NCBI GenBank assembly: GCA_027924585.1
Contig: BSBM01000965.1
Coordinates: 62,001 to 126,000 of the forward strand
Direction of reading: 5' to 3'
Length of the DNA: 64,000 nucleotides
DNA from: Larix kaempferi
Lineage: Eukaryota > Streptophyta > Pinopsida > Pinales > Pinaceae
Numbering within the stretch: the stretch's first letter is position 1; every line of letters begins with the position of its first letter. The translations under genes and the position numbers were made by a program. Shown piece by piece: positions 11,359 to 22,823 of this stretch. The notes beneath the pieces were generated by a model, which searched no databases, was not told the DNA's origin, and saw only the letters and a list, made by a program, of their open reading frames with translations.

Positions 11359-11983
11359 CTAACGAAGGTGCTTAGGGTGGTCCATTCTCTTGCGAGAATG
11401 GCCAACAAGATCATCCAAGAAAACCTCAATTATACTTTTAAGGCCATGAGAGGCATAGGTCATGGCACGCTGAAACGTAGCTCCGACGGTTATAAGGCCG
11501 AAGGGCATTTTCCGATATGCAAACGTACCCCAAGGAAAAATGAACTCAATCTTATGTTGGTCCTCGGGTTTGATTTGAATCTGGTCATACCCTGAAAAGC
11601 TGTCCATAAACGAAATAAATCTCACTTCCCGCACACGCATCCAAGATCTGATCAATGAATGGGGTGGGGAAATTGTCTTTCGGACACGCACGATTCAGGT
11701 CTCTAAAATCAATGCATACACAGATCGTTCCCTGCTTCTTATCCATAAGAACGGGGTTTGACACCCATTCGGTAAGGGGAATGGGGTAGATGAAACCAAC
11801 TTTGAGCAGTTTCTCCACCTCTTCCTTGATAACAGCTACATTCCTAGGGTTTACAACATGAAGACATTTTTGAACCGGCTTAGTATGAGGATACGTTCTA
11901 ATCTCGTGCTCGACAATACTAGGGTTTATTCCTGGCATCTCCTCGTATGACCAGGCGAAAGCTTCCCGAAGCTCAGTAAACAA
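11359..11983 (-). pseudogene. pol: Reverse transcriptase of A2, frameshifted
   Basis: 11983-11585 contains AFAWSYEEMPGINP, DFRDLNRACPKDNFPTP and IDQILDACAGSEI. A frameshift near 11600-11690 moves the reading to 11691-11359 with FMDSFSGYDQ, MPFGLITVGATFQRAMTYA and the catalytic FLDDL. It is the same enzyme as in A1 with independent damage. It copies element RNA into DNA when intact. Confidence 0.9.
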
Positions 11984-12013
11984 TTCAGTGTAGATGGAAA
12001 CCTCCTCAGAAGT

Positions 12014-13306
12014 TCAATCATCACCGATGTAAACGTTCTCAATCTGTCTAGGAGTACGAGAGATGTTGATCGGTTGAGTCGGGGAAATATTAGCCATGTT
12101 CCCCTCTGCATAAATCTCATGTGAGCCCAAAAAATCCACAGGGTGACCAACCATCTCTGCAAGAGTTGTCCTAAACACTTCTTGTTCGATGAGATCGAGG
12201 TTGGGAAGGAAATAAGAGTGATGATGCATATCCTCCCAAGGTCTCTCAGTACCACACATGGCTTTGATAATAGCTTCATCCGAAGGTAAATTACTATCAA
12301 GGCAATCATTCGAACAAGACGAGTTGACTGCCCAAACTGGAAGCATAACGGGATCTTCCTCATCTATTCGAGGAGAGGGGAGATGCGGCTCTGCAGTGGC
12401 TTGTTGAATATCCTGATAAGCAATCTCAGCAGCAGAAAGTGGCATAGACACCTCGACGTGTGCAATGTCTCTAGATGTAGAACTCGTGGATGGTAAAGTC
12501 CACGGATCATCAACGCATGTAGTCCGGAATGGTACATTATGTAAAGGAGGAGGCACATTGTCGGAAATGGTTCCAATAAAATTCACAGGTGTGGGGAAAT
12601 CATAAGATCCCATTAATGAAGGGTACATACCATCACCCATGCTCCCAGTTTCCGGCTGAGAGTTTGTAACTTGTGGGACTATTGATCCCGTAGTTGCTGT
12701 GGGAGGATTAACGAAGTCCAGCTGATCGATGGTCACAATCCTACCTTCATGGGGAAAGAAAATGATCCTAAATATAGTAGATGCGACAACTTTCATAGCG
12801 TACATCCAATTACAACCCAGTAAAAGGTTGTAGTCGATGGGCGCATCAACCACTTTGGGCGCATTTACCTCCCAAGCGGACAACAAGGGAAGGGATTATC
12901 CCACGCGGCTTAAATGACCTACTGTCAAATGCAGTGAGCATGGTCCTAGATGTGAGTAGAGGAGGAGAGCCAAGAGATTTCCAACAAGCTAAAGACATCA
13001 CTGATGCAGAAGCGCCTTCGTCAACCATTGTTCGTTTGACAAAAGTTTTAAGGCACTCCACATGGATTTGAAAAGCCACGTGGTAAGGTAAGCGAGGTTG
13101 CACATCAGTAGTGTCGAACTTGATGATGTTGGGACTCCCTCCGTCCTGAACTCCTAACGCACACAAAAGGGCATGCCTTTGAGAAGGACACGCCTGTAAA
13201 AATTCAAGAGCCGACATGACACACGGAGTTTGGCCCAAATATTCTACAATGGAGTAGTTCTGGGTGGCTCGGGCATTGGGATCATGCGTAGAGCGCTTAA
13301 GCACAC
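12014..13306 (-). pseudogene. pro: Protease and spacer of A2
   Basis: 13304-12846 includes DPNARATQNYSIVEYLGQ and the active site VDEGASASVMS. After a frameshift, 12886-12014 has APIDYNLLLGCNWMYAMK (the second conserved retropepsin strand, LLLG) and the long spacer with PWEDMHHHSYFLP. The active site is D-E-G-A, not the usual D-S/T-G-A. G was inserted after the first codons of this segment; the preceding codons are at 17228 onward. Confidence 0.85.
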
Positions 13307-14949
13307 TGTTGGCACTCAGTAAAAATTTTGGTTAATTATTTTCTGGCAACATTGATGGCGCAAAACATATCAGTTTGCATGATGGTTTTAAACTTGGCCA
13401 AGAAAGAAGCATTTTGTCCTCGGCGGTACTATACCAATATTACGAAAGGAAGATTGTTTAAAAAAAAAAAATTTTGGTCCTATGAGCCTATGTTCAAATT
13501 CTATGTGTCTATAAGGGACGTAGAGGATTTTCAAAGGAGACTTTAGCCAAAGTCAAAAGTTAAGAGGCAAAGCACTTTTAATTTTTATATGAAATAATAT
13601 AGCCCAAGTCCACATTCTACAAAGGAGACTTTGATTTTTATAATGAGCCTGAATGCTAATTAGAAACTGGAGCAAAAGATATGATGCCCAGCACCGAGGG
13701 CTTGTCAAATGACTAGAGCCGAGTTAAGGGCCCACACAGCCTCCACATTTCAAGCGCCATGAACGAGAATCTCTCTTTTTCTTGCTACTCAGTATACTTG
13801 GGAAGCAAAAGGGTATATAAAGAAAGAGGGCAGTTTGTTTCTATTGCATATGGGATAAAGGCTGAGATTAGAAACATATATAAAAGCGCATCGAAGCCAA
13901 ACATGGCATACCGGGCGTTTCTTCAAGCTTAATTTGGCATACAAAGGGAGAGGTCGTGACAATGTATATATGATGACAGTGGAAAAACCGAAATGATCAG
14001 TGTCTTGACACAATCGGCTCTGATGGAGTTACGATTTCTTGCTATTTCATATCCAACTGCAGCAGGCGGTATAAATCCTGTAGAATTTGAGTGCAATCAC
14101 CGATTCCATAGAGTTAAATACCATATCAGATGCTGGAACATCCAACACCGAGGGCTCACCACAGGACCAAGCGCCAAGCCGAGAAGACCACATGTATCCT
14201 CCATCACTCTAGCGCCGAGGCTTAAAGCCTCTCATTCCTTCGTTGCTTGGCATAAATTGAAGGTGTTGGAATATATAAAGAGTGAAAAGAAATGATCCAC
14301 TATGCATATGAGATAAAACTTCCAGAATTAGAAATGAGAATTGCAGATGTCTTCCAAATGAGGAATTTATTGTCACGGGTGAATCCATCAACTTCTAGAG
14401 TTTTTAGAAGACATGATTTCTTTCTGTTTCTGTTTGAAGTAGCTAGGGTTTTGATGAATATTACATCAAGAACCTCTGAGCATACCAGAGTGCAATAGAT
14501 CAACGATCGGATATCAGTCTCAATGGGATACCTTTCAACTTGTCAAAATATATGGTGAAAAGTATTAAGAATTTAATTTCAAATACTTGTCGACAGTTAA
14601 TAATCAGATTGAAATCAAATGAGATGGAAGTTTGCCGAAATAATTGCTTTCACAAAGGCTCGATTGCCCAAGTGATAGAGGAGAAATTATTTACTGCTAG
14701 ACGTTGAAGATAAATTCCAAGTTTCGTGCACAGGGTATGCGATTGAAGAATTTTTGTTGGAATGTTTTAATTGCAAATGGCTGATCATGACTAATGTTGA
14801 GTATGGACGCCATAAACCTTCACACAGTGAAGCCGGATTTTCTTCACTCCAAGATAACATATTTTACAGATTCAGAGGTTTTTGTTTTTTGAATGAAAAT
14901 TGTGATGTGGATAGTTGTAGCATGTTTTCAATAAAATTTGCAGAAGATG
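13307..14949. other. Left part of G, no recognised gene
   Basis: Short ORFs only, none recognised. Two loosely similar blocks (about 13670-13860 and 14110-14310) each contain an ACCGAGGGCT-like string, a TATATAAAG box (13815, 14273) and CATATGRGATAAA. They may be an old internal duplication or decayed promoter repeats. Confidence 0.4.
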
Positions 14950-15575
14950 GAGATTTTCAAAGAATATAGCAGATTATCTAGGCGATGACTTTTACAAGGT
15001 CATCTTTCAGGAAGAGCCATTCAAGTTCACCAAAGTTGGGACAATCATTAACATCCTTCAGATGGATGCCATTCCTCCCTATGGAACCAAATGATTCTAT
15101 GTTGACTGTCTTGCTGCTGCTTTCGAAATATCATTTAAGAAATGTGCCAGTTATTGAAATGGATAAGCCGTACGTGGAAAATGTGATTACCCAGTTAGCA
15201 GTGACGAGGCCATTAGCATTGATTGTAATGAACAGGTTTTAGAAGCATTCAAACTCATGCGTGAAAAAAAAAGGGGGTGCATTGATCGTCTGGCTACTGT
15301 CAGAAATGCTGATATGATTGTTGTGGTTCAGCGTGGTTTTATTGTTAAAAAGGGTGCACATTCCCAGCTCATCGTGAACCTTTCTGGGGCATACTCCCAG
15401 TTCATACGTCTGCAGAAAGTGCATCAATCCAAAGAACAATATATAAATGATCCCGATCAAATCGAAATACATTTGCATGATTCCAAACAATTAGCAGGGT
15501 TAGTAGTCGAAAGCCATCTCTTAGACGATCTATAAGCAATGGATCGTCGGCTGTTGGTAAAAATCTTTGACCCGA
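14950..15575 (+). pseudogene. Chimeric fragment: PV42-like CBS protein fused to ABCB transporter
   Basis: The first part reads ADYLGDDFYKVIFQEEPFKF. After a 1-base shift it reads FRWMPFLPMEPNDSMLTV, LLLLSKYHLRNVPVIEMDKP and ENVITQLAV. This is the pattern of plant PV42-type SnRK1 gamma-like proteins (first CBS region). The stretch between CBS units is missing, and the second unit (DEAISIDCNEQVLEAFKLMR) starts in another frame at 15200. At about 15280 this frame passes without a break into RLATVRNADMIVVVQRGFIV, GAHSQLI and GAYSQFIRLQ. That is the end of the first nucleotide-binding domain of an ABCB (P-glycoprotein-like) transporter. The frame stops at 15535; a shifted frame gives the linker KPSLRRSISNGSSAVGKN. 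The in-frame fusion covers 15200-15535. It is a truncated relic, but a chimeric transcript is possible. Confidence 0.75.
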
Positions 15576-15918
15576 AAGGAAAATAGTAGAAATATTAAAA
15601 AGGGAGCAGATTCTTGGTTGATCGACCATTAGAAGAAGATCAACGGTCTTCTATTTATCCCGCATTGCCTACATGCACGTGAGATAACGACGGTTGGTGG
15701 TCGCGGAATAAAAACCACTATCTAACCTGTCCATTTCTAATACATCCGCATATGTGAAAAATTGTATTGCAAACCACTCAACGCCCGCGCGGATACCATC
15801 CATTGGAAATGTTATAAAAGGGAGGAGGTCCCATTTCAGCATTTGTTTTTTCTTTTTTCAGAAAGTCAAAGCTTTCTAAACCCTAATGCCATTTCGCCCA
15901 AAAGAAAAAGACAGAAGA

Positions 15919-16098
15919 TGTATAAGAAATATGGATGGACTGCTAGTATATACGAGCATGCGCGACAAAAAGAAATGGAGAGGCACTACAAACAGCTCGA
16001 TAAGCTAAAGAAGGTTTCAAAAGGGTCCCCAGAGGACGTGGAGGTAATGGAATATATGTGCCACTATACAATGTTTTTTATTTTAATTACGGAGTAAT
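15919..16098 (+). CDS. Short unrecognised Lys-rich ORF in G
   Basis: The frame starts MYKKYGWTASIYEHARQKE and runs through HYKQLDKLKKVSKGSPEDVE. A good splice-donor-like GAG/GTAATG follows at about 16041, after which the sequence looks intronic. It may be the first exon of a third captured gene. I do not recognise the protein. An AAACCCTAATGCC leader lies just upstream, as in plant 5' UTRs. Confidence 0.3.
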
Positions 16099-17227
16099 TC
16101 ATAAACCAAATTGGGTGACAACAAAATGTGGTATTCATGATATGAGAAGGCATTGAAACATCTTTGCAGCAGTATTATTTTCTGAAATGAACTGCGAGAT
16201 CCATGGAGTAGTGGCGATGAAATGGAGCGCCTCCGAAAGCCCAAAATTCCAAGCAGAATATCAACAAGTGGCAGAATATTAGATATCGGTGGAAGAAGTG
16301 AATAAATAGAGATAGCTGGAAGCCATCTTTTAGTTTCCGAGAACAACATTCCAGATTTTCCATCATTTACAGTTTAAAAATTAATTCTTGTAAAGTAACG
16401 ATTAGTTATTTGATTGTTATTTTAGTATCGGTGGTTTATTTTTAGAAAAAATACAGTTAGGGTTTGCTCATAGGGAAAAAAAAAAAAAAAAAAATTGTAT
16501 AAATTTTGCATTTTTGCAATGTAAGAGGGTTCGAATTTTCAGAAAGGAAGGACCCATTTCGGGTGTTTGAAGTATTTTACAGAAATTAATAAAGATCTTA
16601 GAAGTTGAGCATATTTTCATCGAAGATTCATGTGTTGTTTCGAAATTGCAGTCTGTGTTTTTCTTTTCTTTACATGTGCATGTCAATTCTCTTCGTCATT
16701 CTTGCCATTATGTCTTTCCTTCTGTATTTAGGTGAACATACTGAAAATAAATTGAGATTCATGTCATATGCCTCGATTTATCCGCATCTGAGTACCCATT
16801 TATTTCTCCAAAGTTAACAGCGGATTCATCTGAAAATCGATGCCCGTTGTTAGTGGACTGTCATTATTTCTTTCCTTGTCACCTGCAAAATCTTATTGAC
16901 TGTAATCAAACATCTATCTTGCCTTTGTATGAAACATTTGTTGGCTGCTGATCTATTATTTTTCTGTTTCTTGACTCCATTGCCCAAGGGTATCTTTTTC
17001 CTGTTGATCTAACCACATTATTTAAAGCCTACGAAGTTTTTATTATTATTTTACAAATTGGCCCTTGAGTTTCATTGTCGAACTGCTGCCGTGGTGACAT
17101 TGGATGGCAGATTTGCCGAGAGATCCCTCTCTGGCTGAAGGAGGCCAACTTTCAGTCTAAAGATTGGTTTGAAATAGGTTACCTCGGGTTTCTTTGATAC
17201 AGCCCAAGGAAAATCCAAGTGCTAACA
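16099..17227. other. Right part of G, no recognised gene
   Basis: AT-rich sequence with no recognised protein. A run of 19 A at 16476-16494 could be a fossil poly(A) tail or a simple slip repeat. The last bases (AAGTGCTAACA) form the right terminus. Confidence 0.5.
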
Positions 17228-18929
17228 CACACCTTTTGGTATCCGCGACATAATAAAGGACTTCTCAATATGTAAGGAATTATCAGGAGGAGGGGGAGGC
17301 TCATTCCCCATATTAGGTTGTGGTGCACCATAATCGCGTTGACGAGTAGCAACACTAACTTCCGATTGGACCATATTCATGCATCCATAACCACTAGTAT
17401 TGGAAGAAGACGTAGGAGTCTCATTAGGTCCATAACCAGTGGCGGGAGCACGCGAAGCCATGTTTTGATGATGATGAGGAAGGGGATCCTTCAACATAGC
17501 TGGGCTCTGTTCCAAATGCTTCGATGCTTCTTTGATTCGAGGACACAAGTGAGTAAGATGATCTTCCCCACAAAGCTTACAAGGAAATTTCACGTTACGC
17601 CTAGGTTTACGGTCCTCACCAGCATTTCCTCCTTCCTGAGGAGGGTTGGAATTCTCCTTACGAGGGGTATTGTGATTGCTATTATTGTTCCCATTATTTC
17701 CACCCTTACGATTATTTCTCCCCTTCTTCTTACCACCAGGCTGCTGGTTACCCGATGGTTTTATCGTTTGCACAGTGTGTACATCGGACGATGGGGTGGA
17801 AGTGGACAAGGTGTGAACCTGTCCGAGAGTAGACTGGTTTAGCGACAAATTTTGCATTTGATTAGCCACCAAATCTACAGGGTGAGTACTTGCGGATCCC
17901 ACAATGCCATCGACATGTGGTCCAGGAATTGTCTTGGGCTCATGTCTTGTTCGCGGTGCGTCAGGGATAATGTCGTACAATATGCCAGACTGAGAATATT
18001 GTAAATCTAACTACTGGAATTTTAAGATGGCTTGTTCCTCAGTCATAATACCAGACATCGAAACGTCCTTAGAAACATATGGGAGTAGAGACTTGAGGAA
18101 GCATTCCAACGGAAACTCTAGAGGAATGTTGGCTTTCACTAGTCACTTCCGTCGACGCCACTCTTGAACGTAGTCAGAAATATGCGTGGCCTTATTCTGA
18201 CGGAAGGTAGACAAAAGTTCAGTACCAGTATCGTAATGAACCGACAACTGGAAATGATCCAATAAAACCAAAGTGATCTCATTAAATCCCCTATAAGTGT
18301 TCCCCAGCAACTCAACATACCACTTCGCAGTTTCCCCCGTGAGGGTGCATTGAAATAGTCGCAATCTAACGGAATCGTTATTCAACGAGTTGGAAGAGCA
18401 CCAAAGGTGAAATGTCGTGACATGATCACCCAGATCCTCACCACCTTTCCCCTCGAATTTAAATATTTATGAAGGAAGCTTGGTAGGAATTGGAGGCCAA
18501 CTAGGGTTGTGACACAACAGATCATTCGTGAGCTTTGAAAGATCCGGAAGATTCAAATGTGCAAGGAACGGGAGCTACGATTGGAAATCTTGATTATAAG
18601 CTCTCATAAAAGGTTGTTTATAAGAACCTAAAGGATAGGAAGGACCAAATGCTTGACCATGAGCATTAAACTACTCATTATGTGGTCCTGATGGACCATA
18701 CGCTTGACCATGGCCGTAAGGTTGATAACCTCCTCCGACCTGACCCGTATGAGAGTAAGCAGGTATATATGTGTTTTGAGCACCATATTGAGGTGGGTTG
18801 TACTGATGGCCAGCACTGACTATATTATAGTAAGGGTTTCCACCATAAGTATGGGGCATATATGTACTATTCGTAGCGGGAACTGTGCTGTGATAACCAT
18901 GATTATAGGGTTTGTTCCCACCCCCAGCG
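17228..18929 (-). pseudogene. gag: C-terminal two thirds of gag of A2
   Basis: From right to left: GGNPYYNIVSAGHQYNPP low-complexity sequence (18859-18671); the capsid core with SVRLRLFQCTLTGETAKWY and HISDYVQEWRRRK (18385-18143); then an open frame (17980-17233) with an Asn/Lys/Gly-rich basic tail. That frame holds a zinc knuckle CKLCGEDHLTHLC, spaced C-X2-C-X3-H-X4-C, one residue shorter than canonical. The frame between 18143 and 17980 has a stop. The right end at 18929 joins the N-terminal part at 36206, across element B. Confidence 0.85.
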
Positions 18930-19304
18930 TGTGAGGCACCTGCAACAATTAATTAAAAAGAATACGTGAAATAGCAGAAATGACAGAACTCAGAATCACT
19001 TTTGTATTGATCACAGGCCACTTCGAGGGGGCAACCTCCTTTGAGCAAGCTCAATACAATTAACTTCACGGTGCCTTCATAGGTCTCAACACGCACTTAT
19101 ATACTAATTCTAGGCGCCAATACTATGGGTCGAAACCATGGGCCGTTACAAACTATGGATTAACAATACTACGGGCGGCTTACAAAGCATATGCTCCAAC
19201 AACAATAACACAAACTAATGATCAAAAAATACTACGGGACGACTTACAAAGCATATGCGTCCAACAACAACATACTAACAAAGTAAAGACATGGGTTCCT
19301 AACA
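18930..19304 (-). repeat. 3' LTR of B
   Basis: In element orientation it begins TGTTAGGAACCCATG and ends GGTGCCTCACA. It matches 35831-36205 with about nine substitutions and no length change. The polypurine tract lies directly next to it at 19305. Confidence 0.95.
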
Positions 19305-19317
19305 TCCCCTCCCCCTT
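19305..19317 (-). promoter_or_regulatory. Polypurine tract of B
   Basis: The minus strand reads AAGGGGGAGGGGA directly before the LTR start TGTTAGG. This is the plus-strand primer of reverse transcription. Confidence 0.9.
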
Positions 19318-19333
19318 AAAAAAAGTTTTTTCC

Positions 19334-20660
19334 TCAAAGCTTTAGATGTGGAAATTGTTGTTGAATCTGAAGGAGTGGTTCCCATGTAGCATCCTCTGGT
19401 TGCATGCCGTGCCACTGAATTAAGACCTCTGTGATGGAGAGAGAGCGAAGCTGACGCGTGCACCGATTGAGGATGGCCTTTGGCTCCAAAAGGATGGATC
19501 CTTCATTATCCAGTTCAGGTAAAATCATTTGGCCGCTGATGTTGGTGCCAAGAACTTTCTTCAGACAAGAGACATGAAAGACTGGATGAATGCGGGAAGA
19601 AGGGGGAAGTTCCAATTTATAAGCAACGGACCCAAAGAATCCGATATGGCCCATAGAACTTTGGAGCGAGCTTATGACGCCCGTTGAGTTTCAAGGAGGA
19701 TTGTTTGTACGACTGGAGATGAAGAAAAACTATATCGCCGACTTGAAAAGCGCGCTCCGAACGGTGCTGATCAGCTTGTTGCTTCATGCGATTTCTTGCC
19801 ATGTGAAGATTGTCCCGCAAAATGTGAAGAATCTAATCGCGGTTGCGAAGGACCTTGTCAACTTCCTGAACTGGTGAACTGGTGGGGGTGTATGGAAGAA
19901 GAGCTGGAGGTGCCTGACCGTAGACTGCTTCATATGGGGTCATTTTAGAGGCAGTATGGTAAGAGGTATTGTACCACCATTCAGCGAGAGGGAGCCACTT
20001 TTCCCACTGATGTTGTTGTTCCGAGGTGAAGCAACAAAGATAAGTTTCCAAGCATTTATTGACAATTTCAGTCTGACCATCTGTTTGTGGGTGATACCCT
20101 GAACTCATCTTCAGTTTGGTGCCAGTGTGGTGAAATAGTTCTGTCCAAAAATGACTAGTGAAAGTCGCATCACGATCCGAGACAATGGAAGAAGGGATGC
20201 CATGAAGACGAAAGATTTGGTCCATAAAAATTTGAGCGATAGAGGAGGCTGTATAGGGATGGTTGAGAGCGCAAAAATGACTATATTTGGAGAGACGATC
20301 AACCACAACGAGAATCACTGTCTTCCCGCCAGATTTAGGGAGCCCTTCAATGAAATCCATAGAAATATCTGTCCAAATCCGTGTAGGTATGGGCAAGGGT
20401 TCAAGCAATCCTGGAAGGAGTGTTGTTTCACCCTTATTGCACTGACAAGTATCACATTCGGCCACCATCTGTTGAATTGTCCTTTTCATGCCCTACCAAA
20501 AGAAGTTATGCCGTGCTCGTTCATATGTTTTGAGGAACCCAGAGTGCCCGGCCGATGGAGAAGCATGGAGTTCATAGAAGACAGCCTGTTGAAGATTTGT
20601 GCTCTGGGGAAGCACCAGACGACCCTTGTATCACAGAGAAGCACCATCCCAAGAGTAATG
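19334..20660 (-). pseudogene. pol: Integrase and chromodomain-like tail of B
   Basis: The HHCC zinc region (ASPSAGHSGFL ... CDTC) starts near 20560. The DDE core shows ISMDFIEGLP (Asp), VSDRDATFTS (Asp) and TDGQTEIVNKCLE (Glu). Damage: a TAG before MKRT (near 20490) and a TAG at 19833-19835, both where the related copy D has Gln or an open codon, plus a small deletion/frameshift near 19640 in the GPYRIL region. The tail (19654-19334) has SRIHPVFHVSCLKK and then VLIQWHGMQPEDATWEP, a chromodomain-like motif that targets insertion to chromatin in chromoviruses. Confidence 0.9.
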
Positions 20661-20741
20661 TGGGATAGCAGAAGGATTGTTGGTCAAGCGTTGGATGATC
20701 TGAGATAAGGAAGAGTCATTGACATAACCCTGTTGAACAGA

Positions 20742-22082
20742 TTACAACCAATTTGGAACAGGCATAGAAATAGCTGAAAGAGAACCTTGGGCATCAAATG
20801 TGCGAGAAAGATCATCTGCCACAATATTGTCTTTACCCTTCTTGTAAGTGATCTCATAGTCATAACGCATGAGTTTGCTAACCCATTTCTGTTGTGCCGG
20901 GGAGGAGACACGCTGGTCCAAGAAATATTTCAGGCTCTGGTGATCAGTCTTGATGCAGAAATGATTCCCTAATAGGTATGGACGCCACTTCTGTACTGCA
21001 TGCAAAATAGCCATCATTTCCTTCTCATAGGTAGAGGCAGCTAAATTCTTACCTGAAAGGGCTTTGCTGGTGAACGTGATGGGGTGTTCATCTTGAAGGA
21101 GAATAGCACCAAGTCCATTGCCGCAAGCATCACTCTCAATAGTGAAGGGCTTGGAAAAATCGGGCATAGCTAACACAGGTGTAGTACACATAGCTTGTTT
21201 TAGTTTGTCAAATGCACACTGAGCATCCGGTGTCCATGTAAAAGCATCTTTTTTCAATAGAGTAGTTAATGGAGCTGAAATCTTCCCATAATCCTTGACA
21301 AACTTGCAGTAGTATCCAGTCAACCCCAAAAAACCATGAAGACTCTTGAGTGTCTGAGGATGTGGCCAATTGTTCATGGCCTCGATTTTGGCAGGATCCA
21401 CGCGAACCCCTTGTGCTGAGATAATGTGCCCGAGATACTCAACTTCCTTTTGTCCAAAAACACATTTAGACTGCTTGGCATGGAGATGATGGTCAGAGAA
21501 AAGTTGCATGACAAGATCCAGATGCTGGAGATGTTCATCCCATGTTTTACTGTAGATGAGGATATCATCAAAGAATACCAGAATGAATTTCCGCAAGTAG
21601 GGTCGAAATATTTTATTCATTAAGGCCTGGAATGTGGAAGGAGCATTAGTGAGGCCAAAGGGCATGACCAAAAACTCATAATGGCCATCATGTGTGCGAA
21701 AAGCTGTTTTAGGAATATCATCCTCATGAACCCGAATTTGATGATACCCAGAACGAAGATCCAACTTGGAGAAAAAATGAGCCCCATGAAGCTCATCAAG
21801 AAGCTCATCAACAACAGGAATTGGAAACTTATCCTTGATGGTGAGGTGATTAAGAGCTCGGAAGTCAATGCAGAGGCGCCATGACCCATCTTTTTTGCGG
21901 ACAAGAATAACTGGAGAAGAAAAGGAACTATTGCTTGGGCGAATAATACCTTGCTTCAATAAGTCCCGAACGAGCATTTCAATCTCCGTTTTTTGGTGAA
22001 ATGGGTAGCGATAGGGCTTGATGTTGGGAGGAACACTGCCAGGAAGGAGCTGAATACGATGGTCTTCTGGCTTGAAAGGTGG
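20742..22082 (-). pseudogene. pol: Reverse transcriptase and RNase H of B
   Basis: An open frame runs from the C junction at 22082 to a TAA at 20742-20744. RT motifs are DGSWRLCIDFRALN, FFSKLDLRSGYHQI, MPFGLTNAPSTFQ and the catalytic FFDDILIYS. The thumb and an RNase H follow: Asp in IESDACGNGLGAIL, Glu in YEKEMMAI, Asp in KTDHQSLK. The stop after PNWL corresponds to Gln in copy D, so it is probably CAA to TAA. Two more stops follow before the integrase. The enzyme core is otherwise intact. Its N-terminal part is separated from the protease by the insertion of C. Confidence 0.95.
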
Positions 22083-22807
22083 TGTTGGCTCGGTTTTGCA
22101 ACCAAGCTTAGTGCTATGGGCACCTACTAACTAGTAGTAGCAGTTTCAATAGAAATAAAAACAATAAACTAAATAAACAATACTTTTCATGGATCTAAGC
22201 AAGAATCTAAGCAAATAATTTAAATATTTCAAAAATCAAGAACAAGAAACATAAGAAATAATTTTTGTATTGAAAAGTGGGGGGCAAGCAAGTGCTTGCG
22301 ATATTACCTTCAATGGTGAAGGTTGATGTTGAGCAACTCCCAAGATGAGTAGCTCCAAACTCCAATAGGTCTCTTTCTCCAAGGTTGCTTCAATGGCTAA
22401 AAGTGCTCAAGGGAGATTTCAGCAGCATAAGGATGAGATAATGGAAGGATGTGAAATGAGGAGCCTCTACCACCTTTTTATAGGTTTTGGTGGTAAGGAA
22501 TACCATTTGTGGTTTTGTGGAAACCAATGGTATTGACCAACATAGTTTAGGTAATTTTCCCTCCTTTTTCCTTTTTTGAATAAAAATAATATTTTAATTC
22601 CCTTTTTAATATTTTTGGGAATTTGGACCCTTTTTGAGGGTTTTTTATGATTTTCTTGGAAAAATAATCTTTTTTAATGGAAAAAGGGGTGTACTAAGGT
22701 CTTTTGGTGACCTTTTGTTGGTTTCAGAGGCTCAGATGGTGGAAAAGTGGACAAATGGGTCATGTGAGTAAGGGAATGAGCTAGTGAGCACTTTTTAGGT
22801 GTTAACA
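22083..22807 (-). repeat. 3' LTR of C
   Basis: It runs TGTTGGCTCGG to GGTGTTAACA on the plus strand. It is identical to 32321-33046 apart from six instead of seven T at the GAGGGTTTTTT site near 22640. Confidence 0.97.
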
Positions 22808-22823
22808 GATTGCCCCCTGATGT
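22808..22823 (-). promoter_or_regulatory. Polypurine-like tract of C
   Basis: The minus strand reads ATCAGGGGGCAATC directly before the LTR. It is short and interrupted by a C and T, but the position is right. Confidence 0.6.

Larger units (their letters stand above)
13307..17227. mobile_element. Insertion G: TG...CA insertion carrying host-gene fragments
   Basis: The A2 frame is interrupted exactly here. The sequence CACAC occurs at 13302-13306 and again at 17228-17232, a perfect 5-bp target duplication. The ends are TGTTGGCACT and AGTGCTAACA, a 10-bp inverted repeat with one mismatch, as at LTR termini. I find no long direct repeat joining the two ends and no gag or pol. The inside holds a chimeric fragment of a CBS-domain (PV42/SnRK1-gamma-like) gene and an ABCB transporter gene (14950-15575), a short ORF at 15919-16098, and a run of 19 A (16476-16494). 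It could be a non-autonomous LTR element that captured host sequence. Alternatives are strongly diverged LTRs or another integrase-mobilised DNA. Confidence 0.75.

Noticed and set aside
16476-16494. Poly(A) tail proving a retrocopy in G
   Set aside because: A run of 19 A alone, about 900 bp from the gene fragments, could be slippage.
13307-17227. G as a hAT, CACTA or Mutator DNA transposon
   Set aside because: The target duplication is 5 bp and the ends are TG...CA; those families have 8, 3 or about 9 bp and other termini.
13307-17227. G as a complete LTR retrotransposon
   Set aside because: I could not find a direct repeat linking the two ends, a primer site or gag/pol.
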